Positions 31,900 to 39,265 of a stretch of 41,566 bases of DNA are shown here, one piece after another. The position numbers and the translations under genes were made by a program. The stretch comes from Methylobacterium haplocladii. Lineage in GTDB: Bacteria > Pseudomonadota > Alphaproteobacteria > Rhizobiales > Beijerinckiaceae. Under the pieces are notes generated by a model. The model had not been told where the DNA came from. It did not search any database and saw only the letters and a program-made list of their open reading frames with translations. Position 1 is the stretch's first letter. Each line of letters opens with the position of its first letter. The DNA is taken from contig NZ_BJZT01000030.1 in the NCBI RefSeq assembly GCF_007992175.1, positions 1 through 41,566 on the forward strand, given 5' to 3'.

Positions 31900-32013
31900 C
31901 GCGTTTTAATCCCGAAAAAAGGCTGCTTACGCAAAGTCCCGCATTGCGGCGGCGTGCACCTTGCGGTCTGACAGAGGGCCAGCCTGTTCCGGCGTATCGT
32001 CGGAGGCCGACGG

Positions 32014-33240
32014 ATGCGAGGCAGCATGGCCGCTCAAGACACCCTCATCGCCGATCCGGGTCAATCCGCGCTGCCGACGGATGGAACCCCGACGCTCGAC
32101 GTGGACGTCGCCGTGCTCGGGGCCGGCATCGCCGGAAGTGCCACGGCCTCGGCGCTCGCGCGCCAGGGCCTGCGCGTCGCCCTGATCGCCCAGCACGACC
32201 GCCATCCCCCAGAATTCCGCGCCGAGAAGCTCGGCGAGCCGCAGATGCGGCTTCTCGACCGCATGGGGCTGGGCGCCGTGGCGCGCGAAGCGACGACGCC
32301 GTTCGACGGCGTCTGGCTGCATCGCTTCGGGCGGATCGTCGATCGCAACGCCAAGCGCGAATACGGCTGCGACTACGCGAGGCTCATCGACGCGCTGCGC
32401 TGCGCGCTGCCGGCCTCGGTCGTGCGCGTCGTCGGGCGGACCGACGCGATCGAGACCGGCCCTGATACGCAAACCGTGACCCTGGTCGACGGCAGCGTGG
32501 TGCGGGCGCGGCTGCTGATCGTCGCGACGGGGTTGGGCGAGGGCGTGCGCCGGCAACTCGGCCTGCGCAAGGAGATGATCAGCCCGTCGCACACTCTGGC
32601 CGCCGGCTTCACCCTGACGCGCCCGCCGGGCTCGTTCCCGTTCCCCTCGCTCGTCTGGACCGGCGAGCATTTCGGCGACCGGGTCTCCTACCTGACCCTG
32701 TTTCCGGTGGGCGACACCGTGCGGGCCAACCTCTACGTCTACCGGGCGCAATCGGATGCCTGGACGCAGGATTTCCGGCTCTCGCCCGAGGCGATGCTGC
32801 GCACGATGATGCCGCGGCTCGAAGAGACCTTCGGCGAGATCCGGGTCGACGGGAAGGTCGTCACGCGGCCGATCGACCTGTACCGAGTGCAGGACCACGC
32901 CGGGCGCGACGGCTTCGTCGTGGTGGGCGACGCCTTCGCCACGACCTGCCCGATCACGGGCACCGGCATCGACAAGGCGCTCACCGACGTCGACCGGCTC
33001 TGCCACGTCCACGTCCCGGCCTGGCTCCGGATGCCGGGCATGGAGGCGGACAAGCTCGCGGGCTTCTACGCCGACCCGGTCAAGCAGGGGCGCGACCGCT
33101 CGGCCCTGCGCGTCAGCCTCGACGCCCGCTCGATCAAGATCGAGACCTCCCTGCGCTGGAAGCTGAAGCGGGCGAAGAGCGAGACCGTCGTGCGGATGCT
33201 CTACCGCCTGCCGGCCAACCGCTTCATGGAGCGGCGCTGA
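32014..33240 (+). CDS. FAD-dependent oxidoreductase, PHBH/UbiH-like monooxygenase fold
   Basis: A 408-residue flavoprotein. The dinucleotide-binding motif GAGIAG lies at 36-41 after a hydrophilic leader, and the second FAD motif is FVVVGDAFATTCPITGTGIDKAL (GD at about 309), typical of aromatic-ring hydroxylase or geranylgeranyl-reductase-like proteins. The substrate is unknown. GGAGG seven bases before the ATG at 32014 supports the start. Its divergent neighbour is a polysaccharide flippase, and it is followed by a palindromic repeat. Confidence 0.82.
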   Translation: MRGSMAAQDTLIADPGQSALPTDGTPTLDVDVAVLGAGIAGSATASALARQGLRVALIAQHDRHPPEFRAEKLGEPQMRLLDRMGLGAVAREATTPFDGVWLHRFGRIVDRNAKREYGCDYARLIDALRCALPASVVRVVGRTDAIETGPDTQTVTLVDGSVVRARLLIVATGLGEGVRRQLGLRKEMISPSHTLAAGFTLTRPPGSFPFPSLVWTGEHFGDRVSYLTLFPVGDTVRANLYVYRAQSDAWTQDFRLSPEAMLRTMMPRLEETFGEIRVDGKVVTRPIDLYRVQDHAGRDGFVVVGDAFATTCPITGTGIDKALTDVDRLCHVHVPAWLRMPGMEADKLAGFYADPVKQGRDRSALRVSLDARSIKIETSLRWKLKRAKSETVVRMLYRLPANRFMERR

Positions 33241-33308
33241 GGTTTCGTATCTGCGTGAACCCGAGGCGGCTGCGGGCTGGCACCTCCTTCTTGAGGCATT
33301 CCAGCGCT

Positions 33309-33420
33309 GTCATTCCGGGGCGCCGAAGGCGAACCCGGAATCCAGAGCCGCCGACGGAGCCATGCTTGGCGCACCCCGTGGTTCTGGATTCCGGGTTCCG
33401 CTGCGCGGCCCCGGAATGAC
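33309..33420. repeat. 112-base imperfect palindromic intergenic repeat
   Basis: The outer arms (33309-33321 and 33408-33420) pair perfectly over 13 bases. The inner arms (33331-33347 and 33382-33398) pair over 17 bases with one mismatch. The core CCCGGAATCCA is a motif of dispersed alphaproteobacterial palindromes as I recall them. It lies between the FAD oxidoreductase gene and the 3' end of sfnB and may also terminate transcription. Confidence 0.8.
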
Positions 33421-33449
33421 GGGGAGCGCAACGAAATCGCCCAGCCACA

Positions 33450-34709
33450 TCAGCTCCAGGCGTGGAACGGCGGGTTCACGCCGTTGAGGGCGTGGTTGCC
33501 GACGATCGCGTATTTCCAGCGCACCGGGTCGTGCAGGGTGTGAGTGCGGGCGTTACGCCAGTGCCGGTCGAGGTTGTCCTCGGCCAGCGTCGAGCGGGTG
33601 CCGGCGAGCTCGAACAGCTTGTTCGTCGCCGAGATCGCCGCTTCCGTGGTGAGCACCTTCGATTCCGCGACGGCGAGCTGCGCCGCCGCGACGCTATCGG
33701 CAGTGGGGTTCGCCACAGCCGTGTCGATGGCGAGGCCGGCCCGGTCGAGCAGCGCCTCGGCCGCATGCTGGCGGATCGTGAGGTCGCCGATCGCCTGGAT
33801 CGTGTACGGGTCGTCCGAGGCACGCTCCTGGCCGCTGTCGATCCAGGGGCGCGACTTGGTGCGCACGAAGGCGATGGTGTCGTCGAGCGCCGCCCGGCCG
33901 ATGCCGGCATCCACCGCCGCCTGGATGATCTGGAAGATGGCCCCGTCCGAGCGCGGCGTCTCGTAGCCCTTCCAGGCCGGCACGAGGTGGCTCTTCTCCA
34001 CCCGCACGTTCTCGATCAGCACCGTGCCGCTCGCGGTGCCGCGCTGGCCGAAGGCCGACCAGTCGTCGATCACGGTCAGGCCCGGCGCGTTGCGGTCGGC
34101 GATGGCGTACCAGGCGCGGCCCTGGTCATCGACGGCGACGATCGGCACGAGATGCGCGAGCAGCGCGCCCGTCGCGTAGAACTTCTGGCCCGTGACGACG
34201 ACGTGATCGCCCCGATCGGAGAAACGTGTTTCGAAGTCGGCCGCGCGCTTGGTGCCCTTCTCCGAAAAGGCGTTGCCGAAGCGGGTGCCCTTGAGGACCT
34301 CGCCGAACAGCAGCGCCTGTTGCTCTTGATCGGACACGGTGCGGATCGCCGCGACGATGCCGAGATGGTTCTGGGCGATCTGCCCGATCGACGGATCGGC
34401 CGCCGAGATGATCGCGATCACCTGCGCCAGCGTCCTGTAGGATACCTCCGGCCCGCCGAAGGCCTTTGGGACATTGATCGACCAGAGACCGCTCTGCGAG
34501 AAGGCGTCGAGTTCTTTCAGGGGGCGAATGTGGGCGCGGTCGCGCTCCGAGGCGCCCTCGCGGAATTCGGCGGCGAGCGCATGGGCGACCCGGATCGCTT
34601 CGGCATCGTCGCGGATGACGTGAGCGGGTTGGCTCGGACGGGCCTGGCCGGGGACGCCTTGCGGGGTGCCGGTCTGCTGGAGCGTGCTGGCGCTGACGGC
34701 GATGTTCAT
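33450..34709 (-). CDS. sfnB: SfnB-type acyl-CoA-dehydrogenase-like flavoprotein
   Basis: A 419-residue member of the acyl-CoA dehydrogenase superfamily, subgroup SfnB, linked to use of organosulfur compounds. Features: an N-terminal helical domain with GLWSINVPKAFGGPEVSYRTL, a central beta domain with GNAFSEKGTK and VVTGQKFYATGA, and a C-terminal helical domain ending KLFELAGTRSTLAEDNLDRHWRNARTHTLHDP, which is the family's typical close. The catalytic Glu of acyl-CoA dehydrogenases is not evident, as in DszC-like monooxygenases. The start at 34709 is chosen over 34757. It lies downstream of sfnG, with a palindromic repeat between. Confidence 0.88.
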   Translation of the reverse strand: MNIAVSASTLQQTGTPQGVPGQARPSQPAHVIRDDAEAIRVAHALAAEFREGASERDRAHIRPLKELDAFSQSGLWSINVPKAFGGPEVSYRTLAQVIAIISAADPSIGQIAQNHLGIVAAIRTVSDQEQQALLFGEVLKGTRFGNAFSEKGTKRAADFETRFSDRGDHVVVTGQKFYATGALLAHLVPIVAVDDQGRAWYAIADRNAPGLTVIDDWSAFGQRGTASGTVLIENVRVEKSHLVPAWKGYETPRSDGAIFQIIQAAVDAGIGRAALDDTIAFVRTKSRPWIDSGQERASDDPYTIQAIGDLTIRQHAAEALLDRAGLAIDTAVANPTADSVAAAQLAVAESKVLTTEAAISATNKLFELAGTRSTLAEDNLDRHWRNARTHTLHDPVRWKYAIVGNHALNGVNPPFHAWS

Positions 34710-34771
34710 GGGGGGCTCCGGCCTTCGCGGCTGTGGTCGATTGTCGTGGGATCGCATCGGCTGAGCGCGCG

Positions 34772-34916
34772 AAACCCTCTCCCCTCTGCGGGAGAGGGTG
34801 GCCCTCGCGTGAGCGAGGGTCGGGAGAGGGGAGCGACGGTGCCGGATAATGCGGAGCCGACCCCTCTCCCGCCTCGCATTCGCGAGGCACCCTCCCCCGC
34901 GGAGGGGGGAGGGTTT
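34772..34916. repeat. 145-base palindromic repeat between sfnG and sfnB
   Basis: It begins AAACCCTC (34772) and ends GAGGGTTT (34916), with nested stems: CCCTCTCC...GGAGAGGG, CCCTCGC...GCGAGGG, and CCTCGC...GCGAGG. The repeated phrase with its purine/pyrimidine blocks is of a kind I recall as scattered through Hyphomicrobiales genomes. It sits nine bases after the sfnG stop, inside what would be the sfnG-sfnB transcript, so it may lower read-through or protect the sfnG mRNA 3' end. Confidence 0.8.
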
Positions 34917-34925
34917 GGCGTCGGC

Positions 34926-36032
34926 TCAAGCCGCCTCGGCCCGGCGCTCGCGCTGGGCCTCGATCGCCCGCACCCGCGGGATCACGTGCTCGCCGAAATA
35001 GGCGACCTCTTCCTGAAAGTGCAGGAAGGCGAGGAGCGCGAGGTCGACGCCGACGTCCTTCAGGGCGACGATGCGCTCGGCGATCTGGTCCGGCGTGCCG
35101 ATCAGGTTGGTCTTGAAGCCGTCGTTATACTGGACGAGGTCGTTGAAGCTCGACTTCGCCCAGTTGCCCTCGCCCTCCGGGGATGCCTTGCCGGCGTTCT
35201 TCACCTCGTGGCCGAAGGCTTTCACGGCGTCCGGGTCGGCGTTTTCGATGATCTCCTGGAGGACGGCGCGGGCCTCTTCCTCGGTGTCGCGGGCGATCAC
35301 GAACGCGTTGACACCGACCTTCACCGAATGCCCGTTGGCCGCGGCTTTGGCCTGGAGGTCGTCGACCTGCGCCTTGATGCCCTCGGGCGTGTTGCCGTTG
35401 GTGAAATACCAATCGGACACGCGGGCCGCCATGTCGCGGGCGGCGCGGGACGAGCCGCCCTGGAAGATCTCGGGCTGCGGGTCGGCCGGCTTCGGCTTCA
35501 GGGTATAGTTCGTGTACCGATAGAAATCGCCGCGATAGCTGAAGTCGTCCTGCGTCCAGATCCCGCGCAAGGCCGTGATGAACTCTTCGGAGCGGCGGTA
35601 GCGCTCGTCGTGGTCGAGCCAGGGCTCGCCGATGGCGCGGAACTCGCCGGAGAACCATCCCGAGACCAGGTTGATGGCGATGCGGCCCTCGGTGAGCTGC
35701 GAGATCGTGGCGATCTGCTTGGCGGCGAGCGTCGGGTTCCAGGGGCCGGGCAGCAGCGCGGCGATGACCTTGATGCGCGAGGTCGCGGCGAGCAGCGCGT
35801 GGCTGAAGGCGACGGATTCGTGCTGGTACTCGGCGCCGTAGCCGGCGGTGAAGCGGATCTGCGTCAGCGCGTAGTCGAAGCCGGCATTCTCCGCGATCTG
35901 CGCGAGCTTGCGGTTATATTCGGCATCCCAGCTCGTGCGCTGGGGGATCTTGCTGATCACGAGGCCGCCCGAGACGTTCGGCACCCAATAGGCGAAGCGG
36001 ATCGGCTCAGAGGCGGTGATGGGCGAGGTCAT
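34926..36032 (-). CDS. sfnG: FMNH2-dependent dimethylsulfone monooxygenase SfnG
   Basis: A 368-residue luciferase-like (LLM) flavin monooxygenase. SfnG converts dimethylsulfone to methanesulfinate so that its sulfur can be used. The sequence follows the family: FAYWVPNVSGGLVISKI at the start, ALTQIRFTAGYGAEYQHESV, LLPGPWNPTLAAKQIATI, FQGGSSRAARDMAARVSDWY and KASPEGEGNWAKSSF. It needs reduced FMN from a reductase not encoded nearby. AAAGG before the ATG at 36032 supports the start. sfnB follows on the same strand. An AT-rich region with a small dyad lies upstream and is a probable site of sulfur-starvation control. Confidence 0.93.
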   Translation of the reverse strand: MTSPITASEPIRFAYWVPNVSGGLVISKIPQRTSWDAEYNRKLAQIAENAGFDYALTQIRFTAGYGAEYQHESVAFSHALLAATSRIKVIAALLPGPWNPTLAAKQIATISQLTEGRIAINLVSGWFSGEFRAIGEPWLDHDERYRRSEEFITALRGIWTQDDFSYRGDFYRYTNYTLKPKPADPQPEIFQGGSSRAARDMAARVSDWYFTNGNTPEGIKAQVDDLQAKAAANGHSVKVGVNAFVIARDTEEEARAVLQEIIENADPDAVKAFGHEVKNAGKASPEGEGNWAKSSFNDLVQYNDGFKTNLIGTPDQIAERIVALKDVGVDLALLAFLHFQEEVAYFGEHVIPRVRAIEAQRERRAEAA

Positions 36033-36478
36033 GGCGGCCTTTCGGGGTGACGTCGCATTGCGATCGATGGCGGCACTATTGATGATAGTTATTTGCGTAG
36101 AAGCGGCTTATCGCCGTCGAATGAATGAGATAAAATCGAGCTTGATAAGACTGTCTCAGAGAAGACCCGCGATCAAACGAATTAAATCATCTTTTTTATA
36201 CGTATGAGATGCGTTCGTTCTCTGGTTCGAGAGCTGCAGCAGCAGGTTGTTCTTTTGCGTTTTGCATTTGCCACTCGCGTCCGGTTCGCCGCCGCGTCGA
36301 GATGGCGGCGTTCGATCACCGCGCCTGCAACCTCCCGGACGTAATCAAGATCTCGAGCACCGGTTCGGCTGCAGAAAATCATACAATCGTCTGCCTTCAC
36401 CCAAGCATTGGATAACCAACGACAGCCATTCGTTAAGTTGCGCGCCCTATACGAAGTCCTTCGAGGGAGAGGTGGCGC
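36033..36478. other. AT-rich divergent intergenic region, sfnG / EAL gene
   Basis: 446 bases, with the part 36060-36210 clearly poorer in GC than all else in the window. It should hold the promoters of sfnG (leftward) and the EAL gene (rightward). Open frames on both strands here overlap each other and look noncoding. A dyad near 36075 is listed separately. Confidence 0.55.
36075..36089. promoter_or_regulatory. possible regulator site upstream of sfnG
   Basis: ACTAT, five bases, ATAGT: a short perfect dyad about 43 bases upstream of the sfnG start, in an AT-rich stretch. This size and position would suit a LysR-type or other activator of sulfur-starvation genes. The dyad is short enough to arise by chance. 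Confidence 0.3.
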
Positions 36479-37273
36479 ATGACCAAGGTAGGATGCCAGG
36501 GCTGCAAAGATGGGACGCCTCTGACGTTCGACTTCACGATGGCCTTCCATCCGATCGTCGACGTCCGCCGCGACGCTGTCTGGGGCTACGAGGCCCTCGT
36601 CCGCGGCGTCCAGGGCGAGGGGGCCGCGCAGATCCTCGGCTTGGTCGACGCGACCAACCGCTACAAGTTCGATCAGGCTTGCCGCGTGAAGGCGATCGAA
36701 CTCGCGAGCGCGCTGTTTCCCGACGACGAGACCCGGCTCTCGATCAACTTCATGCCGAATGCCGTCTACGAGCCGGCCGCCTGCATCCGTGCGACGCTCG
36801 AAGCGGCGCAGCGCGTCGGCTTCCAGCATCGGCAGATCATGTTCGAGTTCACCGAGAACGAGAAGATGGTCGACGTGGATCACGTCCGGCGCATCATCAT
36901 CGAGTATCGCCGACACGGCTTCTCGACGGCCATCGACGATTTCGGGGCCGGCTATGCCGGGCTCGGTCTGCTGGCGAGCTTTCAGCCGGACTTCGTCAAG
37001 CTCGACATGGACCTGCTTCGCGGTATCGACGCCTCGCCGGCCCGCCGGGTCATCGTCGCGGGCGTGACCCAGATGGCCCAGGCCCTCGGCGTCTCGGTCA
37101 TCGCGGAAGGCGTCGAGACGGAAGCCGAGTTCGAGACTCTGCGCGGCATCGGTATCGCGCTGTTCCAGGGCTATCTCTTCGCCAAGCCGGCCGTGGCGAG
37201 CCTGCCCGCGGTACGGATGTTCGGATACGAGCCGGAACGCGTGCTAGAGGGCTGCGCGTCACAAGCCGCCTGA
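36479..37273 (+). CDS. EAL-domain cyclic-di-GMP phosphodiesterase
   Basis: A 264-residue single-domain EAL protein. All main catalytic residues appear: E38-A-L-V-R (GYEALVRG), N90, E123 or E126 (FEFTEN), D153-D154 (DDFGAGYAGL), K174 (VKLDMDL), E210 (AEGVET) and Q230-G231 (FQGYLFAKP), so it should hydrolyse cyclic di-GMP. The N-terminal tail has a CxxC (C6, C9; GCQGCKDG) that could bind metal or sense redox state. No sensor or GGDEF domain is fused. It ends 24 bases before ybeY, where many bacteria have phoH (ybeZ). Confidence 0.92.
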   Translation: MTKVGCQGCKDGTPLTFDFTMAFHPIVDVRRDAVWGYEALVRGVQGEGAAQILGLVDATNRYKFDQACRVKAIELASALFPDDETRLSINFMPNAVYEPAACIRATLEAAQRVGFQHRQIMFEFTENEKMVDVDHVRRIIIEYRRHGFSTAIDDFGAGYAGLGLLASFQPDFVKLDMDLLRGIDASPARRVIVAGVTQMAQALGVSVIAEGVETEAEFETLRGIGIALFQGYLFAKPAVASLPAVRMFGYEPERVLEGCASQAA

Positions 37274-37297
37274 CCGGCCCGAGATCCCGCCTGCCCG

Positions 37298-37783
37298 ATG
37301 ATCCAGAACAGCATCGACATCGCCGTCGAGGACGCACGCTGGGCGGAGGCCGTCCCCGAACTGGACGCCCTCGTCGAGCGGGCCGTGACGGCTGCCCTCG
37401 CGATCATGCCCGATTCGCAGGCAGGCCCGTTCGAGATCAGCATCCTGCTGTCCGACGACGCCACCGTGCAGGCGCTCAACAAGACCTGGCGCGGCAAGGA
37501 CAAGCCCACCAACGTGCTCTCGTTTCCGGCAGCGGAGCAGCCGCTGCCGCCGGGCGCGGCGGCCCCGCTCGGCGATGTGGTTCTTGCTTATGACACGCTG
37601 CTGCGCGAGAGTGCCGGGCAGTCGAAGCCGCTCAGTCATCACCTCGCGCATCTCCTCGTCCATGGCACTCTTCACCTGCTCGGCCAGGATCACGAGACCG
37701 GCGAGGCGCAAGCCGACGCGATGGAAGCCCTCGAGGTCGCAGCGCTCGCGACCCTCGGCATTCCCGACCCGTACGCCGACTGA
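37298..37783 (+). CDS. ybeY: rRNA maturation endoribonuclease YbeY
   Basis: A 161-residue metalloprotein. The zinc-site motif H122-x3-H126-x5-H132 (HLLVHGTLHLLGQDH) is intact, as is the upstream NKTWRGKDKPTNVLSFP that marks the family, and LGDVVLAYDTL. YbeY matures the 3' end of 16S rRNA and takes part in ribosome quality control. It is followed by corC and lnt on the same strand, the usual ybeY-corC-lnt order. Confidence 0.96.
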   Translation: MIQNSIDIAVEDARWAEAVPELDALVERAVTAALAIMPDSQAGPFEISILLSDDATVQALNKTWRGKDKPTNVLSFPAAEQPLPPGAAAPLGDVVLAYDTLLRESAGQSKPLSHHLAHLLVHGTLHLLGQDHETGEAQADAMEALEVAALATLGIPDPYAD

Positions 37784-37828
37784 ACCGCTCCGATCCCGGC
37801 ACCTCCGCCTCAGACATTCCAGAGAGAC

Positions 37829-38959
37829 ATGACGAACGACCGAAGTCGCGGCGCGGCCCTGGCCGCGCCCAATGCAGACGCCGAGCACCAGCCGCGCGAG
37901 CCCTGGTACGACCGCCTGCTCAACGTCTTCAACCTGCGCTCGCGCGACAGCCTGCGCACCGGCATCGAAGACGCCCTCGCCGAGCCCGACACGGGCGAGG
38001 ACGCATTCTCCCCGCTGGAGCGGGCGATGCTCAAGAACGTGCTCGGCCTTCACAAGGTGCGCGTGGACGACGTGATGGTGCCCCGCGCCGACATCGTCGC
38101 CGTACCCGTGGACACCAGCCTCGGCGACCTGCTCAAGCTCTTCCGCACGGCCGGCCATTCGCGCCTGCCGGTCTACGGCGAGACGCTCGACGACCCACGC
38201 GGCATGGTCCACATCCGCGACTTCGTGGAATACTTTGCCAGCAAGGCCGAGGCCGCGCCGCGTCGTGCGCCGGCAAACGTCGGCGCTGCGGCAGCCGCCA
38301 ACGAGGACAAGCCCGCCCCTGCCCGCGTGCGCCGGCTGCCCGCCAGGGCGATCCGCGAACTCGACCTCGGCAAGGTCGACCTGTCGGTGACGCTCGCCTC
38401 CACGCGCATCCAGCGTCCGGTGCTGTTCGTGCCGCCCTCGATGCCGGCGATCGACCTGCTCGTGCGGATGCAGGCGACCCGCACCCACATGGCGCTCGTC
38501 ATCGACGAGTACGGCGGCACCGATGGGCTGATCTCCATCGAGGACCTGATCGAGGTCGTGCTCGGCGACATCGAGGACGAGCACGACGTGGCCGAGGGCC
38601 AGCTCGTCAACCGTGTCGAGGGCGAGACCGACACCTACGTCGCCGATGCCCGCGCCGGCCTCGCCGAGGTCTCGGAAGCCACCGGCGTCGACCTCGTCGC
38701 CTCGGCCGGCGAGATGGCGGAAGAGATCGACACGATCGGCGGCCTCATCGTGACGCTCGCCGGCCGCGTGCCCTCGCGCGGCGAGATCATCGCAGGCCCG
38801 AGCGAACTCGAATTCGAGGTGCTCGACGCCGATCCGCGCCGGGTCAAGCGCCTGCGGTTGCAGCGTGGACCGAGTCGGATCGGGCAGGTGGTGCCCCTGG
38901 CGCTGCCCGCGCCGCCCACGGCCCTGCCTCCGCCGGCTCAGGCGGCGGGTGGGGGCTGA
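37829..38959 (+). CDS. corC: CorC/YbeX family CBS-domain protein
   Basis: A 376-residue soluble protein, with no DUF21 membrane domain. Two CBS domains occupy about 75-255, including VDDVMVPRADIVAVPVDTSL and VIDEYGGTDGLISIEDLIEVVLGDIEDEHD; between them is an Ala/Pro-rich insert of about 35 residues (about 138-175) that is unusual for the family. A CorC_HlyC domain (about 268-350) and a Pro/Ala-rich tail follow. In E. coli YbeX is tied to magnesium/cobalt homeostasis and ribosome assembly. It lies 45 bases after ybeY. Confidence 0.9.
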   Translation: MTNDRSRGAALAAPNADAEHQPREPWYDRLLNVFNLRSRDSLRTGIEDALAEPDTGEDAFSPLERAMLKNVLGLHKVRVDDVMVPRADIVAVPVDTSLGDLLKLFRTAGHSRLPVYGETLDDPRGMVHIRDFVEYFASKAEAAPRRAPANVGAAAAANEDKPAPARVRRLPARAIRELDLGKVDLSVTLASTRIQRPVLFVPPSMPAIDLLVRMQATRTHMALVIDEYGGTDGLISIEDLIEVVLGDIEDEHDVAEGQLVNRVEGETDTYVADARAGLAEVSEATGVDLVASAGEMAEEIDTIGGLIVTLAGRVPSRGEIIAGPSELEFEVLDADPRRVKRLRLQRGPSRIGQVVPLALPAPPTALPPPAQAAGGG

Positions 38960-38985
38960 ATACGACTGTACTGCCGATCATGCCC

Positions 38986-39143
38986 ATCCTCATGCTGAGG
39001 CGCCGCGAAGCGGCGTCGAAGCACGGCTGACGCTTGTGCGACTCAACCTCGTCCGTTGCCGAGATCGACCGAAGCGGCCTCCGGCTGGATGAGCCGTTGC
39101 CGTGCTTCGAGGCCGGCCAAGGCGGGCGCCTCAGCATGAGGAT
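38986..39143. repeat. 158-base inverted-repeat element between corC and lnt
   Basis: The ends are perfect 19-base inverted repeats (38986-39004 with 39125-39143). A second inner pair of 11 bases is also perfect (39016-39026 with 39100-39110). No gene lies inside. The structure is like a small non-autonomous mobile element or a dispersed palindrome. It fills most of the 306-base gap in what is otherwise a tight operon and may end corC transcription; the remaining bases before lnt hold nothing else clear. Confidence 0.82.
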
Positions 39144-39265
39144 CGTGGTGGTTGCCGGAAGCGCCCTATCGGCATGACCACCCGCAAAAAACAGCCAAAG
39201 CCCGGGAATCGTGTAAAGCCCGCACAATTCCGAAAAAAGCCCGGCTGCCCGATGACCCTCACCGC

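Noticed and set aside
33462..36050. 862-codon open frame on the plus strand
   Set aside because: It is antisense to sfnB and sfnG, both recognised families. Its translation is rich in Arg, Gly, Asp and Val, as expected from the opposite strand of GC-rich genes.
36182..36916. 244-codon open frame on the minus strand
   Set aside because: It mostly mirrors the EAL gene, and its C-terminal part runs into the AT-rich intergenic region with no domain.
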